A DNA stretch of 64,000 nt from Puniceibacterium antarcticum (GCF_002760615.1 NZ_AWWI01000050.1:1-64000); one strand, 5' to 3'; counted from the first letter of the stretch, positions 45,079 to 54,714 are shown. Program-made: numbers and translations. The notes: a model not told the origin generated them from the letters alone.

Positions 45079-46461
45079 ATGACCTATCAAAGCTTCAATC
45101 CCGCCACAGGCAAACTGCTCAAAAAGTTCGAAGAGCTTACGGACGCGCAGCTTGAAGCCAAACTCGCCAAGGCCGCAGATTGCTTTGCGCAGTGGAAGAA
45201 GACATCGTTTGCCGAACGTGCCGCAATCATCGCCAAGGCGGGTGAGCTGCTGCACGAACGTGTTGAAGAACTGGCCAAGACCATGACCCTTGAGATGGGC
45301 AAGCGCATCGACGAGGCGCGCGGTGAGGTCGAGTTTTCAGCCAAAATCATGGCCTATTACGCCAAGAACGCCGAAAAGTTTCTGGCCGACACCCCGCTGA
45401 ACCCGGAACAGGGCATCGGGCATATGGAAAGCAGCCCCATCGGTGTCGTCTTTGGCGTCGAGCCGTGGAATTTTCCCTATTATCAGCTGGCGCGGGTCGC
45501 CGGTCCGCATCTGATGGCGGGCAATACGCTGGTTATCAAACATGCCGGTTGCGTGCCGCAATGCGCCATTGCGTTTGAGAAGATCCTGACCGATGCCGGC
45601 GCGCCCGAGGGGCTGTATACCAACCTCATGGTTTCGCATGATCAGTCCGACAAGATCGTCGCTGACCCGCGGATCAAAGGCGTTGCGCTGACCGGCAGCG
45701 TGGCGGCCGGACGCAGCCTTGCCGCCAGCGCTGGCGCGGCACTCAAACCATCGTCGATGGAACTGGGCGGGGCGGATGCCTTTATCGTGCTGGAAGATGC
45801 CGATATGGAGCATGCGCTGAAATGGGCGGTCTGGGGCCGGATGTACAACACCGGGCAGACCTGTTGCGCTGCGAAACGGTTCATCATCGCCGAAAAAGTT
45901 GCGGATCAGTTCCTGACCAAATTTGAGGCTGCTCTGAGCGCTTTGGAAGCTGGCGATCCGCTAGACGAGGCGACCACGCTTGGCCCGCTTTCAAGCGAAC
46001 AGGCGCTGGTGGATCTGCTGAAACAGGTGGATGTGGCTGTGAAGCACGGCGCGACGGTTGTCATGGGTGGCAAGCGGCTCAACCGTGCGGGCAGCTACAT
46101 GCAGCCGACGATCCTGACGGATGTTGCCCCGGACAACCCCGCCTTTCGTGACGAATTCTTTGGCCCGGTGGCCATGGTCTTTCGGGTCAAGGACGAGGCC
46201 GCGGCAATCGCGCTGGCCAACGACAGCGACTTTGGCCTGGGCGGGTCGGTCTTTACGGCTGATCTTGAGGCGGGCAAGCGCGTCGCCAGTGCGGTCGATA
46301 CCGGCATGATGTTCATCAACAACATCAGCTGGTCGGATGCCGATCTGCCTTTTGGCGGCATCAAGGCCTCGGGTTATGGCCGCGAGCTTGGCGACATGGG
46401 CATCCAGCAGTTCGTGAACAAGAAGCTGGTCCGCTACGTCAAGGCTGACGCCCCGGTCTGA
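45079..46461 (+). CDS. Succinate-semialdehyde dehydrogenase-like aldehyde dehydrogenase
   Basis: 460-residue NAD(P)-dependent aldehyde dehydrogenase, closest in length and motifs to the Sad/GabD2 (short SSADH) group. It has FGVEPWNFPYYQ (about 130-141), the glutamate in SMELGGADAF (about 231), the catalytic cysteine in NTGQTCCAAKR (about 262), and the C-terminal SDADLPFGGIKASGYGRE. AAGGAG lies 8 bases before the ATG at 45079. An upstream in-frame ATG at 44938 would add 47 unlike residues. The substrate is inferred; the transhydrogenase genes follow on the same strand. Confidence 0.85.
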   Translation: MTYQSFNPATGKLLKKFEELTDAQLEAKLAKAADCFAQWKKTSFAERAAIIAKAGELLHERVEELAKTMTLEMGKRIDEARGEVEFSAKIMAYYAKNAEKFLADTPLNPEQGIGHMESSPIGVVFGVEPWNFPYYQLARVAGPHLMAGNTLVIKHAGCVPQCAIAFEKILTDAGAPEGLYTNLMVSHDQSDKIVADPRIKGVALTGSVAAGRSLAASAGAALKPSSMELGGADAFIVLEDADMEHALKWAVWGRMYNTGQTCCAAKRFIIAEKVADQFLTKFEAALSALEAGDPLDEATTLGPLSSEQALVDLLKQVDVAVKHGATVVMGGKRLNRAGSYMQPTILTDVAPDNPAFRDEFFGPVAMVFRVKDEAAAIALANDSDFGLGGSVFTADLEAGKRVASAVDTGMMFINNISWSDADLPFGGIKASGYGRELGDMGIQQFVNKKLVRYVKADAPV

Positions 46462-46473
46462 GGTTCCAGCCTT

Positions 46474-46499
46474 GGGCGGCGAAAAATCCTCCGCCGCCC
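46474..46499 (+). terminator. Hairpin between the aldehyde dehydrogenase and pntA1
   Basis: Arms GGGCGGCG (46474-46481) and CGCCGCCC (46492-46499) with a 10-base A-rich loop, followed by CTTTGCC. It sits just before the pntA1 start and may end the upstream message or weaken readthrough. Confidence 0.5.
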
Positions 46500-46525
46500 C
46501 TTTGCCCCTCAGCCGGAGACTGCCC

Positions 46526-47713
46526 ATGTACGTCAATATTGCCGTTCTGAAAGAAACCACCCTGGGGGAGAGGCGTCTGGCCCTTGTGCCGGGGGTCATA
46601 TCCGGCCTGATGAAACTTGGGGCGCGGTTGCATCTTGAAGCCGGAGCCGCCGAAAACCTTGGTCTCAGCGAAGCAGATTTTCCAGAGGTTTCTGTGATTG
46701 CCGACCGCGCTGAGCTGGTGGCGGATGCCGATGTTGTGCTGTGTGTTCAGCCCCCCGCGCTTGCCGTGGTGAATGCAATGAAGCCCGGCGCGGTGCTGAT
46801 CAGCTATATCTATGCCGATGCAGAGCCGACCCTCGTCAAGCTGCTGATTGCCCGCAGGATCACCTGCTTTGCCATCGAAAAACTGCCCCGCATCACCCGC
46901 GCGCAAAGCATGGACGCGCTGTCGTCACAGGCGGCTCTGGCGGGATATTCTGCCGTCATGCTGGGCGCCATGGGTCTGGCGCGCGTGCTGCCCAAAGTCA
47001 CCACCGCCGCCGGAACCATCGGCCCGTCACATGTGCTGGTGATGGGACTGGGCGTTGCGGGGCTCGAGGCACTGGCCACCGCGCATCGGCTTGGGGCTGT
47101 GACGATCGGCTATGACGTGCGCCCCGAAACCCGCGAACAGGCGCTGTCGCTGGGGGCCACCTTTGTCGACACGGGCGTCGATGCGACGGGAAAGGGCGGC
47201 TATGCCCGCGCGCTGAGCGCCGAAGAACAGGCCAAGGTCGCCAAGGTGCTGACGACACATATTCAGGCGGCAGATCTGATCATCACCACCGCAGCGATTC
47301 CCGGCAAACCTTCACCCAAGCTGATCTCTTCGGCGCAGGTTGCGGGGATGAAGCAGGGGGCGGTGATTGTCGATCTGGCGGCTGGGGGCGGGGGCAATTG
47401 TGACGACACGGTTCCGGGCGAAACCACGCGGGTGGGTCCGGTCACGATCCTTGCGCCGCTCAACGTGCCGTCGATGCTGGCAGAGGATGCGAGCAAGCTT
47501 TACGCCAAGAACCTTGCCAATCTGCTGGGCCTGATGCTGCACGACAATATCCTGACCGTGGATCTGACGGATGAGATTCTGTCGGCCTGCGTGCTGACCC
47601 ATGACGGCGAGCGGATGAATGCCCCCGCGCTGGCCGCACCGAAAACCGCAGAACCCGCCGCAACAGCGTTTTCAGGCGAAGTGGCTGCCGGTTCACCGTC
47701 CGAAAACGCGTAA
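46526..47713 (+). CDS. pntA: NAD(P) transhydrogenase, alpha subunit part 1 (NAD-binding)
   Basis: 395 residues, domain I of proton-pumping transhydrogenase, which binds NAD(H) on the cytosolic face. The N-terminus MYVNIAVLKETTLGERRLALVP matches the AlaDH/PNT family. RAQSMDALSSQAALAGY (about 126-142), VMGLGVAGLEALATAHRLGA and LNVPSMLAEDASKLYAKNL are diagnostic. No membrane helices: those are in the next gene, so this is the split, three-subunit form. First gene of pntA1-pntA2-pntB. Confidence 0.93.
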   Translation: MYVNIAVLKETTLGERRLALVPGVISGLMKLGARLHLEAGAAENLGLSEADFPEVSVIADRAELVADADVVLCVQPPALAVVNAMKPGAVLISYIYADAEPTLVKLLIARRITCFAIEKLPRITRAQSMDALSSQAALAGYSAVMLGAMGLARVLPKVTTAAGTIGPSHVLVMGLGVAGLEALATAHRLGAVTIGYDVRPETREQALSLGATFVDTGVDATGKGGYARALSAEEQAKVAKVLTTHIQAADLIITTAAIPGKPSPKLISSAQVAGMKQGAVIVDLAAGGGGNCDDTVPGETTRVGPVTILAPLNVPSMLAEDASKLYAKNLANLLGLMLHDNILTVDLTDEILSACVLTHDGERMNAPALAAPKTAEPAATAFSGEVAAGSPSENA

Positions 47714-47745
47714 TAAAGGCTCTCAACGGCTTGAAAGGTCTTCCC

Positions 47746-48072
47746 ATGGACATCTCCATCGCCGGTCTTGCGGCACTCTACATCTTTCTTCTGGCGGGCT
47801 TTGCCGGCTGGGTCATCATCGGCCATGTGCCTGCGATCCTGCACACACCGCTGATGTCGGGATCTAACTTTGTTCACGGCATCGTCGTGGTCGGCGGCAT
47901 CTTTGCCCTGCTGAACGCATCCACATTGAGCGAACAAATGATCGGCTTTCTGGCCGTGGCACTGGGGGCTGCGAATGCGGCAGGCGGCTATGTGGTGACG
48001 GCGCGGATGCTGGCGATGTTCCAGACCTCGCATCCGGCCAAACCTGCGCGCAAACACAAACGGAAGGGCTGA
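47746..48072 (+). CDS. pntA2: NAD(P) transhydrogenase, alpha subunit part 2 (membrane)
   Basis: About 108 residues with three membrane helices that supply part of the proton channel. The sequence GWVIIGHVPAILHTPLMSGSNFVHGIVVVGG is typical of domain II of the alpha side. The ATG at 47746 is preferred over one 5 codons upstream because GAAAGG lies in front of it. It lies between pntA1 and pntB. Confidence 0.9.
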   Translation: MDISIAGLAALYIFLLAGFAGWVIIGHVPAILHTPLMSGSNFVHGIVVVGGIFALLNASTLSEQMIGFLAVALGAANAAGGYVVTARMLAMFQTSHPAKPARKHKRKG

Positions 48073-48076
48073 GATC

Positions 48077-49522
48077 ATGCTGGCGCTCCTTCCCTCAATG
48101 GCCATCGTGGTGGCCGACCTTGCCGCAGCCTTTCTGTTTCTCTTCGGGCTCAAGCGGATGTCGTCGCCCGTGACAGCCCCTTCGGGCATTGCTTATGCCG
48201 GGATCGGCATGGTTGTCGCCGTGCTGGCTAGCTTTCTATACGCCCTGTCCGTCGGACCCGAGGCGCAGGCGCACCTTTGGGTCAACATCGGGCTCGCGTT
48301 GCTAGCCCTTGCCATCGGCGGCGGGCTGGCCTGGCGCAGTGGCAGCAAGGCGGCGCTGACGGCCATGCCGCAGATGGTGGCGCTGCTGAATGGCGCGGGC
48401 GGCGGGGCTGCGGCAGCGATTGCGGCCATCGTCCTGCTGGGCGGCGTTTCTGCCCCTGCGGCGCTGGTGGTGACATTGGCGGGCGCGCTGATCGGGTCGA
48501 TCTCGCTGTCCGGGTCGCTGATTGCATGGGGCAAACTTGACGGTCTGCTCAAGCAGCCGCTGCGCTTCAAGGGGCAGCAGATCGTGAACGGCGCGGCCTT
48601 CCTCGTGACGTTGATCACTGGCGGCTATATCGGCTTTTGCGTGCTGAGTGGCACCGAGCCTTTGTTGGCGATGCCCACAGTGATTGCGATCTTCTTTGCA
48701 CTGTCGCTGCTGTTTGGCGTTTTGATGACGCTGCCCATCGGCGGGGCCGACATGCCGGTTGTGATCTCGGTCTACAACGCCTTCACCGGGCTTGCCGTCG
48801 GGCTAGAGGGATATTCCCTGCAGAACCCGGCGTTGATGATCGCGGGCATGGTGGTCGGCGCGGCAGGCCTTATGCTGACGCTGTTGATGGCACGCGCGAT
48901 GAACCGGTCAGTGTCCAACATCCTGTTCACCAATTTCGGCGTTGCCCCCAAGCACAAGCACAGCAAGATCGAGGGCGAGCTGAAGCCGGTCGGCGCGGGC
49001 GACGCCGGGATCTTCATGCGCTATGCCAAGGAGGTCATCATCGTGCCTGGCTACGGTCTCGCCGCAGCGCAGGGTCAGCAAAAGCTTTATGAACTGGTCA
49101 AACTGCTGCAAGCGGCAGAAGTCACGGTCAAATTCGCGATCCACCCGGTGGCGGGGCGTATGCCGGGCCAGATGGATGTGCTGCTGGCCGAGGCGGGCGT
49201 GCCCTACGATCTGATCTTCCAGCTTGAGGACATCAATCCCGAGTTTGAAACCGCCGATGTCGCGCTGGTGATCGGGGCCAATGACGTGGTCAACCCGGCG
49301 GCGCGGAGCGACAAATCCTCTCCGATCTGGGGCATGCCGATCCTGAACGCGGACATGGCGAAACAGGTCTACGTCATCAAGCGCGGCGAGGGAAAAGGCT
49401 ATGCCGGGATCGTCAATGAACTGTTTTACAAGGATAATTGCAACATGGTTTACGGCGATGCCGCTGCCGTGCTGACCCAGATGATCGAGGCCGTGCGCGG
49501 CCTTGGCAAAGCTGCGGCGTAA
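48077..49522 (+). CDS. pntB: NAD(P) transhydrogenase, beta subunit
   Basis: 481 residues: about nine membrane helices followed by the NADP-binding domain III at about 300-481. GYGLAAAQGQQKLYELVKLL, HPVAGRMPGQMDVLLAEAGVPYD and IGANDVVNPAARSD are the NADP-site signatures. Uses the proton gradient to reduce NADP+ with NADH. It starts 4 bases after pntA2. The Adh gene follows. Confidence 0.94.
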   Translation: MLALLPSMAIVVADLAAAFLFLFGLKRMSSPVTAPSGIAYAGIGMVVAVLASFLYALSVGPEAQAHLWVNIGLALLALAIGGGLAWRSGSKAALTAMPQMVALLNGAGGGAAAAIAAIVLLGGVSAPAALVVTLAGALIGSISLSGSLIAWGKLDGLLKQPLRFKGQQIVNGAAFLVTLITGGYIGFCVLSGTEPLLAMPTVIAIFFALSLLFGVLMTLPIGGADMPVVISVYNAFTGLAVGLEGYSLQNPALMIAGMVVGAAGLMLTLLMARAMNRSVSNILFTNFGVAPKHKHSKIEGELKPVGAGDAGIFMRYAKEVIIVPGYGLAAAQGQQKLYELVKLLQAAEVTVKFAIHPVAGRMPGQMDVLLAEAGVPYDLIFQLEDINPEFETADVALVIGANDVVNPAARSDKSSPIWGMPILNADMAKQVYVIKRGEGKGYAGIVNELFYKDNCNMVYGDAAAVLTQMIEAVRGLGKAAA

Positions 49523-49556
49523 ACTGCGCAGATATTTCACTGAAGGAAAACAACAC

Positions 49557-50636
49557 ATGACCAAAACGATGCAAGCTGCCTTCGTCACCGCCTTTGGCAA
49601 GCCACTTGAATTGCGCGAGGTCAACATTCCGACCCCCGGTCCGGGCCAGATCCTCGTCAAGACCGAGGCCTGCGGCGTCTGTCACACCGACCTGCACGCC
49701 GCAAACGGTGACTGGCCGGTCAAGCCGACACCGCCCTTCGTTCCGGGCCATGAAGGCATCGGTCTTGTTGTCGGCCTGGGGGCAGGCGTGACAATCGTCA
49801 AACTGGGTGACCGCGTCGGTGTGCCCTGGCTCTATTCCGCCTGCGGGCATTGCGAACATTGCCTGTCCGCCTGGGAAACTGTCTGCGCTGAGGCCGAATT
49901 TGGCGGCTATACCCGCAACGGCGGTTTTGCAGAATACATCATCGCCGATCCGAATTATGTCGCGCACATCCCGGCAGGTCTGACCCCGCAGGAGGCCGCA
50001 CCGCTGATCTGCGCCGGTATCACCACCTACAAGGGTCTCAAGGTGACCGAAGCACGCCCCGGTGACTGGGTCGTCATTTCGGGTGCAGGCGGGCTTGGGC
50101 ATCTTGCGATCCAGTATGCCAAGGCGATGGGCCTGCAGGTCTGTGCCGTCGACATCGACGCAGGCAAGCTTGCGCATGCGACGAAGCTGGGCGCGGATCT
50201 GGTGGTGAATGCCAAGGACGAAGGCGCAGTCGAAGCGGTCCGCAAGGGCACGGATGGCGGTGCGCATGGCGTGCTGATCACGGCGCCGTCGTTGTCGGCC
50301 TTTCATCAGGGCATTGCCATGACCCGCAAGCGGGGCACCTGTGCGCTGGTCGGCCTGCCCAAGGGTGATTTTCCCGTGCCGCTGTTCGATGTGGTGGCAA
50401 ACTGCATCACCATCCGCGGCTCTTTCGTCGGCACCCGTCAGGACATGGCCGAGGCGCTGGCCTTTGCCGCCGATGGCAAGGTTCGGGCGGATATCGAATT
50501 GCAGCCCTTGAGCGCGATCAACGACGTCTTTGACCGGCTGGAACATGGCAAGGTTGCCTCACGGGTCGTGATCGACTTTGCCGGCCCCGTCGAAACCAAG
50601 CCATCGCTTCAGCATGTCGAGGTGGTGCCGTCCTGA
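49557..50636 (+). CDS. Zinc-dependent alcohol dehydrogenase
   Basis: 359-residue medium-chain ADH. The catalytic zinc ligands are in CGVCHTDLHA (Cys near 40, with GHE near 63) and the structural zinc cysteines in CGHCEHCLSAWETVC (about 94-108). The coenzyme site reads GAGGLGHLAIQYAKAMG, typical of NAD-linked AdhP-type enzymes acting on ethanol and other primary alcohols. GAAGGA lies in front of the ATG. It begins 34 bases after the pntB stop and is probably co-transcribed with the transhydrogenase. The product aldehyde may feed the aldehyde dehydrogenase upstream (inference). Confidence 0.88.
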   Translation: MTKTMQAAFVTAFGKPLELREVNIPTPGPGQILVKTEACGVCHTDLHAANGDWPVKPTPPFVPGHEGIGLVVGLGAGVTIVKLGDRVGVPWLYSACGHCEHCLSAWETVCAEAEFGGYTRNGGFAEYIIADPNYVAHIPAGLTPQEAAPLICAGITTYKGLKVTEARPGDWVVISGAGGLGHLAIQYAKAMGLQVCAVDIDAGKLAHATKLGADLVVNAKDEGAVEAVRKGTDGGAHGVLITAPSLSAFHQGIAMTRKRGTCALVGLPKGDFPVPLFDVVANCITIRGSFVGTRQDMAEALAFAADGKVRADIELQPLSAINDVFDRLEHGKVASRVVIDFAGPVETKPSLQHVEVVPS

Positions 50637-50746
50637 ACCGCATCACGCCCTGCTGAGCGTCAGCCAGATGGGGGAAGCCGATCGGTTGATGGGCTGCTGT
50701 TCTGGTGGTCTGAAACGTCGCAGCGCGACAGACCGCCAGGATGCGA

Positions 50747-52366
50747 TCAGATTTCGTAATGCGCCTCAAGCAGGTCGAGTTCGCGCACCAGTCTGCGCGC
50801 TGTTATGGCGCCGATGGATTTCTGTCGGCGCATCAGAAAGACCGACTTGCGCTCTGCACGTACGGCGGCAAGCTGCACCTCGCGCAGCACCCGCGTGTCC
50901 GGCCGGGCTGTTGCCTCTCCCTCTGTCTGGCGACCAAGGGCTTCGAGACGTTGCAGATAGAGTTTTGAGACCAGGCTCGCCGCTGCTCCGTATGCGTCAG
51001 CTTCGGTATCCGGTGCGATGTGCAGGGCGCTGATCCGGGCGATTTCGCTCAACGCGGCTGTCGCCGCTGCGGTTCTTGCGGCACGCTCTTGTGAGCGGTC
51101 CTGCGGCGGCAAGCCTGCAGCGGAACTCAGCAGCAGCGGCAGGCCGATTGCTGCGGTGATCAGCGACAGCACAATCACCCCCATGGCGATCAGGATGACA
51201 AGATCGCGCTGCACAAACGGCGCGCCGTCCGACAGGGCCACAGGCAGGGTCAGGATACCCGCGAATGTGATGGCGCCACGCGAGCCTGCCAGCGCCGTCG
51301 CGGCGATCAGGCGCCATTCTCTTGCGGTGTCGCGCTGCGCGCCACGGCGCGACACGATCACGCTGACCCAGACCCAGACCAGCCGCAAGGCAAACATGAC
51401 GGCGTAGATCGCGACGATCAGCATCAGCGGCCACCACAGGCTGTGATGGCCCGTATCGGCCACCGTCGACTGTGCCTTTGTCAGGATCAGCGGTAACTGC
51501 TCGCCCAGCAGCACAAAGACAATGCCGTTGGCAACGAACTGAACCGAATCCCAGACCGCGCTGCGCTGGATGCGTGTGGCACCAAGGGCTGCACCTGTGG
51601 CTTCGGCCCGCGCCATGGTGACCCCGGCGGCGACGGCGGCAAAAAGGCCGGAGGCCGAAACCGCCTCGGCCAGGAGGTAGGCCACGAAGGGGATCAGCAG
51701 GCTGACGACAATCTGCGATCCGGGATCTTCGCCGATGCGAGCCGCGATCCAGGTCTTGGCTTTGACAATCGCGAAGGTGATCACAAATCCGACGCCCAGA
51801 CCCGCGCCCGCCACCCAGAAAAAGGTGGCCGAAGCCGACAGGGCGGAAAAGCTGCCTGTCAGCAGAAAAGCCACCGCAAAGCGCAGACAGATGAGGCCAG
51901 TTGCATCGTTCAACAGGGATTCAGCTTCGAGAAGGTTCATCACGCGGCGCGGGATGGGTACGCGACGGGCGATGGAGGTGACCGCGATCGGGTCTGTCGG
52001 GGCAAGCGCCGCCGCCAGTGCCAGCGCCGCGCCAAGTGGGAAACCGGGGACAAGCCATGCGATGAAGGCACCAACCAGCACCACTGTGGCAACAACCAAC
52101 CCAAGTGCCATGTGCAGGATATTCCATCGGTCGCGGACAAGCTCATCTGTCGGGATGCGCCAGCCGTCGATGAACAGCAGCGGCGGCACGAGCAGCAGAA
52201 AGAACACCTCTGGATTAAGATCGATTTCCAGCTGCGGTGCGAGGCCTGCGATGGCGCCGAACGCAATCTGCACCAACGGAAGCGGCACCCGGATCAGGCT
52301 GCGCCCGACAAAACCGCTGAGCACGACGATCAGCAGCAATGTAAGGGAGATGGCGATGGCGTCCAT
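50747..52366 (-). CDS. Na+/H+ antiporter, CPA1 (NhaP) family
   Basis: 539-residue cation/proton antiporter with about 12 helices and a cytosolic C-terminal domain of about 120 residues. Diagnostic blocks are LLVPPLLFIDGWRIP near 58-72, ALAAALAPTDPIAVTSIARRVPIPRRVMNLLEAESLLNDATGL (with the ND pair) near 117-160 and GSRGAITFAGILTLPVA. Exports Na+ (or K+) from the cytosol in exchange for protons. Single gene, convergent to the Adh gene. Confidence 0.9.
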   Translation of the reverse strand: MDAIAISLTLLLIVVLSGFVGRSLIRVPLPLVQIAFGAIAGLAPQLEIDLNPEVFFLLLVPPLLFIDGWRIPTDELVRDRWNILHMALGLVVATVVLVGAFIAWLVPGFPLGAALALAAALAPTDPIAVTSIARRVPIPRRVMNLLEAESLLNDATGLICLRFAVAFLLTGSFSALSASATFFWVAGAGLGVGFVITFAIVKAKTWIAARIGEDPGSQIVVSLLIPFVAYLLAEAVSASGLFAAVAAGVTMARAEATGAALGATRIQRSAVWDSVQFVANGIVFVLLGEQLPLILTKAQSTVADTGHHSLWWPLMLIVAIYAVMFALRLVWVWVSVIVSRRGAQRDTAREWRLIAATALAGSRGAITFAGILTLPVALSDGAPFVQRDLVILIAMGVIVLSLITAAIGLPLLLSSAAGLPPQDRSQERAARTAAATAALSEIARISALHIAPDTEADAYGAAASLVSKLYLQRLEALGRQTEGEATARPDTRVLREVQLAAVRAERKSVFLMRRQKSIGAITARRLVRELDLLEAHYEI

Positions 52367-52955
52367 TGGGGGTCCTCGGGTCGGGCCTGTGGCGGGAATG
52401 AGGCCGGTGCCATGCGGCTGTCTTGGGCGTACAGCGTTTCGATTGAACAGTGTATCGGCTATCGCGGCCTCTCGTGTCTTGGGCGGGACCGCAACTGCCG
52501 ATCTCAGAAGCGATACCGGGACGCGGAAAGATCTTTGCAGACCTGTGGGTCAGCGATCAACGGAGCCCGCGCCAAAGGCACTGACAGATCAAAACCGCAT
52601 AATTCATGCCAGACCACCAATGTGGATCAGTGCGCGGCACATTTTTACCCGTCATGGTTCAAGCAGATTAGCGACGGTTTCTATCCGGCTACCAGCCTTG
52701 ACCGAGCCCACGTCGCCCTAAGCCCCGACCGTATGGTGTCGGTGGACTGAAGCCTTTCCAGAACACCCATTCGGAGAACCGCCACACGCCCTATGCTGAT
52801 ATCAAATCCGAAGGTGCCTTTCGCGCGGGCGGTATCGGACTGCCGCAGGCCGACGAATGCTCTGGTCTGTTTCGAACCCGGCAAGACCTGCGCAACTTGA
52901 AGCTGCTGTCGCCCCAGCACCACCCCCGCATCCAGATGCAGAAACGAGACACCCG
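52367..52955. other. Intergenic stretch, possibly decayed coding DNA
   Basis: About 590 bases between the antiporter and the cytochrome c gene, the longest gap in the window. Broken plus-strand frames can be joined by shifts into an extended polypeptide (for example DQCAAHFYPSWFKQISDGFY, then after a stop a stretch with SEGAFRAGGIGLPQADECSG), which looks like a decayed gene. I cannot name the family with confidence. Confidence 0.35.
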
Positions 52956-53672
52956 ATGAAAACGCCACTGCTTGTGCTGAGCGCCCTCGTGGCGGCGCCC
53001 ATCGTCAATACGGTCGGGACATATGCCTTTGACAAATCGGGACTCTACGACGTTTCTGCCATAACGCCGGACACGTCGCTCTTTCAACCGCTCACACATC
53101 AGACGGCGGATCATTCAGCAATCCATCGTCGGGGTTGTGACACTGTACCGGATGATCTTGGTACGCCACAAATGATCGCCAAAGGCGGCAAGCTGTTTCT
53201 GGAAAACTGCACGATTTGTCATGGTCGTCCGGGTATGGCGCAGACGTCCCTTGCGCGCGATCTGAACCGTGCGCCGCCGGATCTGTTCCGTGCCGGCCGA
53301 GAGCCGGACGTGCATGAGACATTCAGCTTCGTTCAAAATGACATCAGGGCGACGGAAAAGGCCGCTTTTGGTCCGCTCAAGACCGATGATCAGCTCTGGG
53401 CGCTTGTGGCTTTTCTAAGAGTCCTGCCGGGCATTTCGGCCAAGGAATTCGCTCTGGCTACAGGTGTGTCTGACCTGTCGCCCTCTGCCTGCCTGATCGG
53501 TGAGGAAAGGCGGATGATTCCGGCCGCTAAAGCAGAAGCGGGCCGTCGTGATCCAGATAAGCCTGGTCGAATTCGGCCAGTTCGACCAGCTTGTCGAAGT
53601 TATGGATGGTCACCAGCCCCTTATGGAAGGTCAGCAGTCCATCCTCGCGCAGTTGACGCAGCACTCGATTGA
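52956..53672 (+). CDS. Periplasmic mono-haem cytochrome c, 3' end doubtful
   Basis: Signal peptide (MKTPLLVLSALVAAPIVNTVG), then a haem motif C85-T-I-C88-H89 in FLENCTICHGRPGM. Residues 67-90 and DDQLWALVAFLRVLPGIS near 155-170 fit a class I cytochrome c with a distal LxW-type helix. The frame then runs into the convergent Crp gene: its last 48 or so codons lie on the antisense of that gene and are basic and Pro/Arg-rich, unlike a cytochrome. The real product may end near residue 190, with the stop lost by a shift. It starts just after a broken stretch. Confidence 0.65.
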   Translation: MKTPLLVLSALVAAPIVNTVGTYAFDKSGLYDVSAITPDTSLFQPLTHQTADHSAIHRRGCDTVPDDLGTPQMIAKGGKLFLENCTICHGRPGMAQTSLARDLNRAPPDLFRAGREPDVHETFSFVQNDIRATEKAAFGPLKTDDQLWALVAFLRVLPGISAKEFALATGVSDLSPSACLIGEERRMIPAAKAEAGRRDPDKPGRIRPVRPACRSYGWSPAPYGRSAVHPRAVDAALD

Positions 53673-54258
53673 CATGCACAGAACTGAGCCCCAGTGCGTC
53701 GGCCAGATGGTATTGCGTCAGCGGACAGGCGAATCCGGCGCGGCTGCCGCGCCCGACAAGGATCAGTCGTGCCGTGAGTTCGAGCATGAAATGCGCCGTT
53801 CGCTCGACAGCGTCGCGGCGCCCGAGGCCGACCAGATGCTCGACCACCATCGCCTCGTCGCGCGAGGCGGCCCAAAGAACGGCCGTGGCCAGCCGGGGGG
53901 TTGCCTCAAAGGCCAGCAAGAGATCGGATTTCATCACTTCAGAGGCCTCGACCGGGGTTACCGGTTCGATATTGTGATCAGCTGTGCGGAAGAGCACCGA
54001 GCGCAGACCCAGAAAATCGCCTGGGATCTGGAAATCGACGATCTGCCGCGTTCCGTCGCGCAGCAGCTTGTAGGAACAAACCCAACCATCAGCGAGGATA
54101 TAGGCGGCGGCATGCGTCTGTCCCTGATGCACAAGATCACGACTGGCGACAAAGTTGCGTCTTCGTCGATGCAACCCATCGAGGACATGCAGCTCAGGAG
54201 CTGTAAGAGCGACGAAATTGCTCAACTTCAAGGCGAGAGGGCTTTGAGCGCTATGCAT
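53527..54258 (-). CDS. Crp/Fnr-family transcription regulator
   Basis: About 243 residues: cyclic-nucleotide-like sensor fold (about 10-120), long dimer helix, and C-terminal HTH in LTQYHLADALGLSSVHVNRVLRQLREDGLL. No cysteine cluster of FNR type is seen near the N-terminus, so it is not an oxygen-sensing 4Fe-4S FNR. The start at 54258 is preferred because AAAAGGG lies about 8 bases in front; an in-frame TTG at 54306 would add 16 residues. It overlaps the cytochrome frame by 146 bases in opposite sense. Effector unknown. Confidence 0.85.
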   Translation of the reverse strand: MHSAQSPLALKLSNFVALTAPELHVLDGLHRRRRNFVASRDLVHQGQTHAAAYILADGWVCSYKLLRDGTRQIVDFQIPGDFLGLRSVLFRTADHNIEPVTPVEASEVMKSDLLLAFEATPRLATAVLWAASRDEAMVVEHLVGLGRRDAVERTAHFMLELTARLILVGRGSRAGFACPLTQYHLADALGLSSVHVNRVLRQLREDGLLTFHKGLVTIHNFDKLVELAEFDQAYLDHDGPLLL

Positions 54259-54438
54259 AGAAAACCCTTTTAGGTTGCCTGCCCCGAGTGGAGTGGCTTC
54301 TGACAATTACCGAGTATCGGGTAACCGTCCCGGCAATCCTGCCGTGGATCAGTAACGGTTATAGGAAATCTGCGACTATAGCGATGCCCCTTGTCTACGG
54401 CGCGCCGCATTGGGCCGATAAATGAAAGAATTTCAAAT

Positions 54439-54714
54439 ATGTCCAGCTATGAACCGCCCAAGCCAGCCTCCGGCAGGCATCTTCCCAAACCTGATTTGTC
54501 AGGAGCTGCCGCACTGTCTATTTGCGAGTCGCTTTTGCTGGCACTCAACGATCACAACATCCTTCCGGAAAACGAAATCGTCGGAATCCTGCGAGATGCC
54601 GCAGCTGCACATGCTCATGATGCTGGGGAAGACGGGCAAGCAGAGATGCACGAAGGCGTTGCTGACCTGATCAACCGGATCATTGACGGCGGAAACTCCG
54701 TCAGACGTCGCTGA
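54439..54714 (+). CDS. Small hypothetical cytosolic protein
   Basis: 91 residues, family not recognised. Short, without signal or membrane helix, with a helical middle (LSICESLLLALNDHNILPENEIVGILRDAAAAHAHDA) and a C-terminal helix ending INRIIDGGNSVRRR. The start at 54439 is preferred over 54391 because relatives of this kind of protein begin close to MSSYEPP and GAAAGAA lies upstream. It stands alone between the Crp gene and the molybdenum hydroxylase operon. Confidence 0.6.
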   Translation: MSSYEPPKPASGRHLPKPDLSGAAALSICESLLLALNDHNILPENEIVGILRDAAAAHAHDAGEDGQAEMHEGVADLINRIIDGGNSVRRR

